Positions 56,347 to 64,000 of a stretch of 64,000 nucleotides of DNA are shown one piece after another. The notes beneath the pieces are model-generated. The model did not search any database. It was not told the DNA's origin and saw only the letters and a list, made by a program, of their open reading frames with translations. The stretch covers positions 124,001 to 188,000 of the forward strand of contig CAUEEP010000438.1 of the NCBI GenBank assembly GCA_958450365.1, given 5' to 3'. The DNA is from Mesorhabditis belari (taxonomy: Eukaryota > Nematoda > Chromadorea > Rhabditida > Rhabditidae). How positions within the stretch are numbered: position 1 is the stretch's first letter; each line of letters opens with the position of its first letter. The position numbers and the translations under genes are program-made.

Positions 56347-59300
56347 ATGGAAGACGAGCTTCACTTCCATTCAATTGGCACCACAATTGCCACCTCGGCT
56401 GGAATCATTTTCAACGTTTTCCTTCTCTACGTGATCGTCACCGATTCAATGGTCTCTGCAACGAAATACAAGAAAATGTTAGCAATAATCTCAATCTATA
56501 ACATCTACTTTTCCGTGGTGAATAAAGTCACAGAAATGGTTAGTTGTGACTTTTGAATTCGTCCAAATTCAATCTTTTAGGTCTTTCTAATCAACAAACG
56601 TGGTTTCTTTTGTATATCCAAGAATTTCTCTCGTTCTGGCTCCTATTTGGCAAATTGGTGGGCATTGGTTTTCTACATGCACACATTTGCTCAATCACTG
56701 AGTCTTCTTGGAGTGCATTGTCTCTTTCGATACTCGATGATCACAGGGTTTGTTTTATGAATGATCATTAGCCAAAAGATTGTTGAAACTACTTATTCTT
56801 AATAGTATTTTATTGTAAATTAACTATTTCATGTTTCAGTCAATTCCAATTCCTTTTCAAGCGTTGGTGGGGGATCTTGCTGCTTTTCGTTATTCATTTC
56901 ACTGTAGCCGCTCTTTACGCTTGTTTTGGCATCTTTGGACTTGGCGTGAGTTTTTAAAAGCTTTTAAATTGTCTAGATACATTCTAGACAGATATATTCT
57001 ACAGAATAGCTGCAGTAGATACTGTAGAATGACTTCTAAAATATTCTTTAAAATACGACAATTTAGCCAACGGATTTTCGGCGCTTTCACTGGACAGAGG
57101 ACATGAAAAACTATATGGGAATAGCGATCGATGACCGACTTTACTATTTCGCTTCCGTGTTCAAGGTGAGATTAGAAAGCTGTTGAATTGAACTAAAACT
57201 GTTTACAAGAACTCTAAAAGATTACGATAAGATGCATAATCTTACTGTAAACTTTAAATAGCAGACTTTCTTTACACTTTACTTAATTCTCATTTGCAAA
57301 AATCTTGTCAAATTCCAAGGATATTAGTCACTAAAAATTGGATCAAAGCCCAATTCTGTACTTGCAATTGTGCCAGTCTGGACTCTTTTTTTAGACTTTC
57401 ACAGGTCTATTAGAGTTAGGTTTAAGTTCTATCAGTTCTATCTTGTAAAAATTGCGTCGGCTCTATCAGTTCTAACTAGTAAAATCTTGTAAAAACCATT
57501 TTTTCTGTTCAAAAATTTGAAGTTTTTGAGATTTAAAATGCAAAAAAGAAGATAGCTGTGTGTTCCCTGGGCGCGAGTACAATCGCGCCCGATCTGGCAT
57601 ACTACTTTTAGTCATATAGTCCCTTTTCAATTTTAGAATAGGAAGCGTCCATTTTGGGTCATCCGGTAACCAATCCGTTGTCTGCCCCATGTAGTCACCG
57701 CTTCCCAAACTAACCTTGGCTGTAGAATTGGTAAACCCGATTCCGGCTCATTTTGACCACAATGACGGGTTCTCCGTCGGTCGGAATGGGATCCCAAGTG
57801 CCTGTAAAAAGGTGCTGAAGGGAGCCGCTGTGAATTTTTGGATTCATCCCAAGGATTTCGGTCCGCAGGGGCAGCAAAAACTCATGAAACAAATCGGGCA
57901 AAAGTTTAATTATTCTTGTACTCAAATACTCCCGCCAATATGTCTCTCATTTGGATGTGATGACTTCACAATTCACAATGACCTCCTGCACATCTTTCTG
58001 ATGATTTTGATGTGATGACTTCAAAATTTTCTGGATTCTTCTCAATGTTCTAATGGCTAAAATAAGGAAATTAGGGATCTTTCTGCACTTTGTGCACCCT
58101 TCTGACGTTTCTGACCTCACATGAATGATTTGCTTGTACTTGCTTTTGGTTTTTGGCTAATTTTGGTACGGCCTAGGCTTTGTAAGTGATAATAATTGAC
58201 CCACATAAAAGGTAGAGTGGTGCAGGAAGACGGACAAGTGCCGGAAATTACATTTGAACAATCATGTAACTTATGCAAAAGATATTGTGAACACTTGTAG
58301 AGTGTGGAGTGCGTTTCCCTCTCGTCAAATTTCAATTTACTCAGCTTATCGTTGAGTGAATACCCTAAAATTTAACAAAGAAAGACAAGAATGCCATTTA
58401 TTGGGAGAAACACTCTAGTTACAAGCATTTATAAAGTCCAACGTAACCATTCTTTTTCAAGCAATCACCTCAACTTACAGTTGTCTTAAAATGTAACCTT
58501 CTAATGGGTAGAATTAAAAAAAACTGGTTTCAAGACGCCCTGGCTAGTTAGAAGTTCAGCAGTATTATTATATATTATTAGAACAATTATTATGTAATCT
58601 AATAAGTTTTAGTACTACCGTAACTCGCTCAAAGCCCTTTTAGGAAAAGATTTCACCTGTGCCAATTTTACTTAAGTCGATTTTATCGTACATTTATTCA
58701 GTACCTCGACGAGAACGATCAAGTGCATTATGGATGGGATATCCTAGGTGGATCGGGTTGTTTCCTCGTTTGCGGGATTTTCTATACAATCGTGTGTTGG
58801 ACGGGGATCAAACTGTGAGTGGGCATTGGATTGGAGATGGAAACGTTTGTTTAGATACTCTTTTGTGAAGAAATCCGTGATGCCAGCCACAAAGAAACGA
58901 ATCCAATTACAGCTGCTAAATGTACTGCTGGCTCAGGTGAGAAATCTTTGAAAACAACAAGAATCAGGGCCCGGTTTCACCACCATTTTAAGTCAGTTAC
59001 TAGGCTTAAGTCAGTCAGTCAGTTATGTCACTTAGCAAAATTCCTAAGCCGCTGACTTAACGAGAAGTTTAAGTCACTGACTTAGCTTAAATCAGTGACT
59101 TAGCGGTGGTGAGCCCAGAATACAATACGTTAAGTGACAGGGTGGTTAAAAAGTATTATTGTTTTTCAAATGCTCACAATTTTTCATAAAATTGCTTTAA
59201 TAACAAATTTATTGAAGCAAACAATGTAAAAATATCCAAAAAATGTATGTGAAAGTTTTTAGGCAATCTCTCCTCTCGTTTGCGAATGTTTGCCAGTTGG

Positions 59301-59844
59301 AGCGGTGGTTTATGGAGGGATTCTTGGTGAGTTGGGCACAGGATTTCGAGTCTAAATTTCACTTATGACCAGAATTTGATGAGCATCTGTAAGTAGAGTT
59401 ATTCTAAAAGCAAACTGGATCAGGTAAAGCAAGGCCACAGTAGAAACCAGGGTAGAAGTCAAGTCCAAACTGGCTTCGGACCTTACCTTACCTAATCTGG
59501 GTTAACTTTGTAAAACTGACCCACAAAAGTCTATCCTTTAATCAGACACGTTTTCAGGCATCGTTCAACCCTACCAGGGCATCTATGTGACAACTTTTGT
59601 CTCTGGATACTCAGCCGTTGATGCGTTGTTGACACTAATCCTATTTAGAGTGGGCTTACATTGTTAGCTTCAAGAAATCAGTGTTTAGGCCTACCGTAGA
59701 CGTGCACTAACCATCTTCTTGGCGCCATTTCACGGTTGTAAAACAGTTGGACAAGTCTACAGTCTAACAAAAACATCAAAAGGATTAAACAACTCACAAA
59801 CAACAAGTGAAAATCCGGCACAAACGATCGAACAACAAGAATAA
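56347..59844 (+). CDS. Str-type serpentine chemoreceptor
   Basis: Nine exons in phase: 56347-56538, 56581-56747, 56840-56945, 57067-57165, 58702-58814, 58855-58936, 59263-59326, 59558-59649, 59689-59844, 356 residues. Seven membrane segments are visible, with family marks: FNVFLLYVIV then KYKKMLAIISIYNIYFS (helices 1-2), LLGVHCLFRYSMI at the end of helix 3, KRWWGILLLFVI (helix 4), DENDQVHYGWDILGG before helix 5, KKRIQLQLLNVLLAQ entering helix 6, and AVDALLTLILFRAYRRRAL at the C-terminus, followed by a Thr/Gln-rich tail. This is the Str/Srj group of nematode chemosensory GPCRs. The ATG lies right behind TTGTTCAG, a likely trans-splice site. The 1.5-kb intron 4 contains two opposing frames of unknown nature. 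Confidence 0.9.
57472..58015. other. unassigned open frames in Str intron 4
   Basis: Minus frames 57925-57710 (containing GTWDPIPTDGEPVIVVKMSR) and 57708-57472 overlap a plus frame at 57716-58015. Base composition is more GC-rich than the flanks, which suggests inserted, formerly coding DNA. I cannot name it and see no terminal repeats. Confidence 0.35.
58965..59122. mobile_element. small palindromic element in Str intron 6
   Basis: Ends GGGCCCGGTTTCACCACC and GGTGGTGAGCCC are inverted. The interior is built of AAGTCA/TGACTTA units in both orientations (about 155 bp). Typical of a foldback MITE. Confidence 0.65.
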
Positions 59845-60187
59845 TAAACGATTCTATTTGATAGTGAAGCCATTTGTGTAAAAAGACTATAGAACAACAT
59901 CAATAGCAAAACAAACCTTTCCCTTTTCCACGTTTCATTAATTGATTACTTTTTTATAGACTAAACAACTTTGTTATGTATTCATGATTGACTGTTATTG
60001 ACTAGTGATGCTCTGTATCTGTTCTTTATCGCAAAATGGCTAATGTCTTGAACTTTTTTTATATTATTGTCATTAAATGAGATAAAATGCTCCAATCCAA
60101 CGCTACACCTCCACACCCAACGTCAGAGAAGTGAATAGAGAACCGAAAGAACAGAACAAGAAGGTTAGTTCTAGTAATTTTATGATC
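59845..60187. other. 3' flank of the Str gene
   Basis: No exon is recognised. It ends at a family D element. Confidence 0.4.
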
Positions 60188-60406
60188 ACCGTATTTTCTC
60201 TAATAGTAGTGCACCCTGAGCGTCGCCTAAATTGCTCGAAATCTCGAGAACCGCTTATCAGAACCTATCGATGTGGGATCGGAAAATGTAGCTGACGATG
60301 AGATCTAGTGGGGATTAGAGTGTTGAGCTTCTGCGAAAACTTCGAAACCGGAGAATAGAAACCAACTCGGCTCGCCGGGGTGCACTACTATTAGAGAAAA
60401 TACGGT
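60188..60406. mobile_element. MITE family D, copy 2
   Basis: Perfect terminal inversion: ACCGTATTTTCTCTAATAGT versus ACTATTAGAGAAAATACGGT, continuing to GTGCACCC/GGGTGCAC. The interior matches 17862-18092. Confidence 0.85.
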
Positions 60407-60419
60407 AATTATCACTTTG

Positions 60420-60945
60420 GCCGAAAAGTTTTGTCTACTTTTTCGAAATTTTCGTTTATAAATGAATAATCAGCCGATCAACGTGTTTTCTTTAAATAAA
60501 AAAGACTAACTATTTCATTTAACTCATTTTTAGGCAAATTTGAGTCCGCTTTCAAGCAAATCCGGACAGGAATTCTTGTTTTTTCTTACATTGAACATAA
60601 AATGAAATCGGTTGAATCAATTTCTACGAAAATTTGTCTACTTAACTAACTTTTTGTGCTCTATCTTTTATCTATAGACACCAAAAGTAGGTTTCTTTGA
60701 CAAAAAGTGCTCAAATCAGAACTTTGAGTTTCATCGTTTCGTCCTTTTTTGACTGCTCGACTTTCCACTTTTAAAAAAATTAACGAATCCGAGCTTTTCA
60801 GAATTTCTTAAAGGGAAATTTGTAAAGAAATAATAGGACTTTCTGTCCTATTATTTCTTTAAAACAAGCCATAAATCGATTGTTCATTATTCATTTTAAA
60901 AATTAACCCTTAAAAAAAGTGGACAAGACTTTCTGGTGAATCAGA
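60420..60945. repeat. long imperfect palindrome
   Basis: The centre is a perfect 17-bp stem, TAAAGAAATAATAGGAC / GTCCTATTATTTCTTTA with a 5-nt loop (about 60824-60862). Outer arms also match in inverse, for example GAAAAGTTTTGTCTACTTTT (60423) with AAAAGTGGACAAGACTTTC (60917). A foldback element of about 0.5 kb with no frame. Confidence 0.65.
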
Positions 60946-61138
60946 TTCGTGTATTCAAATTTACTTTGCACAAAATTGCATGAACTTAACAAGTAAAGCT
61001 TTTCGTACAAGATAAATATCTGATTTAGTTTTAGTTTTTCTAATAACAATTTGAACATTTCTATTCCCTAATGTGTTGTAAAAGATCAATTTCTGATTGA
61101 TCTACTTCGGGTCGTCAATGTAGACAAATATAGACAAC

Positions 61139-61634
61139 TATATGTCGTAGCCGATTATGAATGAGCGGATATGGACACGTCCAACCATCAAGTATTTGGT
61201 ATCATTCAACGCAGAACATTAATAATTATGTTAAATTTTTTAGATTAGAAAGATTAGATAAAAAGAAAAAAAATTATGGGGCTTCAAAGTTTTCTCTTGA
61301 AAAAACAGTTTTTCTGTTCTAATTTTTTTTTTCTTTTTATCAAATCTTGCTAATTTTGAAAATTTAACATAATTATCAATGATTCTGCGTTGAATGATTC
61401 TAAATACTTGATGGTTGGACGCTCCTAGATCCACCCATTCATAATTGGGTTCCACCGATTTTGAATGAAACGTTGTAGCGCCGGCAATTTTTAACCTAAG
61501 CTCACAGATTTGGTACCAATCGACGCAGAATTTAATTCGCTACAAAATGATTTAATATTGTCCTCATACATTAAAGGGTCGCTCTACTAGAAAGATTTGT
61601 CAAAAAATTTCATTCATAATCGGCTACGACATAT
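61139..61634. mobile_element. MITE family B, long copy
   Basis: Ends TATATGTCGTAGCCGATTAT and ATAATCGGCTACGACATATA are perfect inverses. Inside, a second nested inverted pair (CAAGTATTTGGTATCATTCA at 61188; TGAATGATTCTAAATACTTG at about 61391) gives a double-fold structure. Confidence 0.8.
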
Positions 61635-61635
61635 A

Positions 61636-61850
61636 TATGTATGTCGTAGCCGCTTACGAAATTCTTTGGGGGCTTTGGGGGCTCAAAAAAAATTTTCTAC
61701 TGAACCAAATGAGCTAATTTCAAAAATTATTATAAAATATATGTATTATGAACATTTTTTATGTGGGTGACTTTTTGATTGGATGCCCGGAAATACCCTC
61801 ATTCGTTAGCGGCTGGATTTCGTTAACGGCTACGACAGAGATATATACAA
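61636..61850. mobile_element. MITE family B, second copy, abutting the first
   Basis: Starts ATGTCGTAGCCGCTTACGAA, ends TTCGTTAACGGCTACGACA, and begins within a few bases of the previous copy. Interior unrelated to its neighbour, so it is a separate insertion. Confidence 0.7.
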
Positions 61851-62542
61851 ATTTTCGATTAAAGCATTTAATCTTGAAATTTTACTAACTCAAACTTGTT
61901 TTTAATTGCGAATTTTTCGATTATCTATCAAATTTTCATTTACAAGGATCCCCATTTCAGAGACAAAGGCAAAAAAAATGATCGACTCGGTGAAGCCGAG
62001 TTGATTTTAGTAAAAAAACTGACCCAACCCTTTGAAGTCTTTTCTTTTGGCTATAGTCTGAGAAAGAACCTGTTCTTCGCTTTGCTGCCCCATCCTTTCA
62101 TTTTCACCAAAATGGGGTCGAGAAAGAAAGAAAAGGGAATGCAAAAAGAGTTCTTGCCCCCAATTTTCTTTCTTCTCCAAGTCATAGAACATTTGGAGCC
62201 CGATTTCATTCAATTTCGTTTCAATTTTCCTTAATAATAACTTTGTTAATCAGGTTTTAAGCAATTTGAACTATTTGAACTATTTCTTGAGTTCTTTGTC
62301 ATTTTATTCACTTGGTTCTGTAAATAGAAAATGAAATTGCTTTATTTACCTGTTCTTTTTTATAGCTTATGGCAGTTAGAACAGATTTCTTCTCTCTTTG
62401 CAGTTGTCCAACTCTTAGAAACTCAAAAATAAGAAAAAGAGCCTGAAAGAGTTGATATCTAGGTTAAAGTTTGTTTTTCTTTGAACAGTTTATCGTTCTA
62501 CAGATTCAGTGACTTATTCCAATTGTCATTTCTCATTTAGAC
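61851..62542. other. upstream region of the PDI gene
   Basis: No coding feature supported. An unrelated plus frame at 61896-62234 and its antisense partner lack domains. The PDI promoter should lie here; the last bases are TCTCATTTAG, a trans-splice-like acceptor two bases before the ATG. Confidence 0.4.
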
Positions 62543-64000
62543 ATGCTCAAGCCAATCTTCTTAAGCCTCCTGCTGACCATTGGAGTCTTCGGGGTTGAAA
62601 TCGAAGAAGAGGAGAATGTCATCGTGCTGACAAAGGTCAGAGAATCGATTGAGTAGCTCAGCGACTTAACTCCAAGACACTTTTCAGGAAAACTTTGATG
62701 ATATCGTTGGAGAAACCGAGTTCATTCTTGTCGAATTTTACGCTCCATGGTGTGGACACTGCAAAGCTCTTGAACCCGAATTTGCCAAGGTAAAGAATTA
62801 TCCAGACAAAGGTCAATAGTCAAGCCTACAGGCAGCCACTCGACTCAAAAAAGATGGCTCAGCAATTCGACTCGGAAAGCTGGACGCCACAGTTCATGAG
62901 GATATCGGCGCGGAGTTTGTCACTCGTGGCTATCCAACGCTGAAGCTCTTCCGAAATGGAATTCCCCTCGAATACGCGGGAAAACGAGACTCCGCTTCGA
63001 TCATTGAATGGCTCAAAAAGAAGGCTCAACCCATTGCAAAACTTCTCAATAGCGCTGACGAGCTCAAAGAGTTCTCAAAATCTGCTGATGTCACGATTGT
63101 TGGGTACTTTGAGGTAAAGTTTCTAAAGATCTGCAAGAGTATTCAAAGAATTTGTTAAGTTTTTGATTCCAGAATGCTGACAGCGATAAAGCAAAGTCAT
63201 TCCTCGATGTTGCCGCCGAAATTGAGGATGTGAAGTTCGGAGTGTTGAGTGACGAGTCCCTCAAAAAAGAGCTTAAGTTAGAGGGTGAGGGAATCTTCTT
63301 GTTGAAGAAGAATGACAATGACAAGACATTCTTTGATGAAGAGGTAAATGGATCGCAAAAGATTTTAATGTTTTAAGCTTTAGCTCAAGGCAGACACCCT
63401 AAAAGCCTGGATTCAAGCCAACCGTCTGCCACTTGTCGCTGAGTACACTCAAAAAGCTCGTTCATCGCTTTTTGGTGGAGAGATCAAGTCACATAACTTG
63501 CTCTTCGTCTCGAAGAAATCATCGAAGTTCGAGAAGATTTTTGAGCAATTCAAAACGGCAGCCAAGGAATTCAAGGGCAAGGTTTGATCATTTTGGCTTA
63601 GGGAAAGGGTTATATCATCGCCATTAGTTACCGTTTACTAATCGGTGAAAAAGCTATCGTACTCTCTTTGGATAATAAACAATTTCATTATCCAAAGGAT
63701 AGCTGATAGTGCGAAGGGTACTATAGCCAAACTCCAGCTGGTTTAAGCCAACAGGGTTACGGTAGTTCTCCCACTAGTTAGAAAGTTTCAGTCATCAGTC
63801 TAATCTCAGTTCATAACTTCATTTATCCACTTGTTCCAGGTTCTCTTCGTTTACGTGAACACGGATGTGAAAGAGAACGCTAAAGTCATGGAATTCTTTG
63901 GAATTGTGAACGACGATCTGCCAACTATTCGAATCATTTCTCTAAAAGAGGACATGATCAAGTTCAAACCTGATTTTGATGAGCTCTCCACCGAGAACAT
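62543..64000 (+). CDS. pdi-2: protein disulfide isomerase, N-terminal two-thirds (runs off the window)
   Basis: Exons 62543-62635, 62688-62789, 62832-63113, 63173-63343, 63384-63581 and 63840 onward are all in phase. The signal peptide [18 protein letters not shown] is followed by the a domain with [17 protein letters not shown] (redox CGHC), KLDATV and RGYPTLKLF (cis-proline), then the b domain and the start of b' ([26 protein letters not shown]). The order matches animal P4HB-type PDI, which folds disulfides in the ER and is the beta subunit of prolyl 4-hydroxylase. The symbol is given by resemblance to C. elegans PDI-2. The second active site and the ER-retention tail lie beyond 64000. The 258-nt intron 5 has a short inverted repeat (CTTTGGATAAT / ATTATCCAAAG). 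Confidence 0.95.

Overview
The window is nuclear DNA of a rhabditid-type nematode. The signs are AT-rich sequence, introns often only 37-45 nt long with strict GT-TTTYAG borders, start codons lying directly behind TTTCAG-like acceptors (the pattern left by spliced-leader trans-splicing), nematode-expanded families (Srh and Str serpentine receptors, C-type lectin/TSP1 proteins, trypsin-like protease, tripartite-motif RING protein), a pdi-2-like PDI gene, and short interstitial arrays of TTAGGC, the usual nematode telomere hexamer. I cannot assign a species.

Left third (1-28 kb): a decayed C-type lectin gene and a damaged membrane-protein gene on the minus strand (1.87-4.8 kb); a damaged Srh chemoreceptor (5.4-9.7 kb); an 18-exon monocarboxylate transporter with a tandemly duplicated exon (11.8-15.9 kb); a small secreted protein (17.6-18.7 kb); a RING/B-box/coiled-coil gene (19.6-21.6 kb); a deleted Tc1-like transposon (21.9-23.2 kb); and an intact second Srh gene (25.4-28.2 kb).

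Middle (28-46 kb): a receptor-tyrosine-kinase C-lobe fragment with one in-frame stop; a two-domain PHYHIP-like protein; a C2H2 zinc-finger gene; small secreted-peptide candidates; a complete 11-exon C-type lectin plus TSP1-repeat gene (minus, 37.7-41.5 kb) with a dead mariner and a MITE in its introns; a small cysteine-rich secreted peptide; and a Golgi/secreted sulfotransferase-like gene (minus) whose only faults are two homopolymer frameshifts.

Right part (46.5-64 kb): a trypsin-like protease whose chain runs, inside one exon, into a saposin-like region; a mariner with one frameshift; an intact Str receptor; a cluster of foldback elements; and the 5' two-thirds of a pdi-2-like PDI running off the end.

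The genes do not form one pathway. They are a mixture of environment-facing (chemoreceptor, lectin, protease) and housekeeping (PDI, transporter) genes. The strongest feature of the landscape is the number of small non-autonomous inverted-repeat elements, at least eight families, sitting mostly in introns. All exon models were joined by hand from splice signals, reading-frame phase and family resemblance; no search was run.
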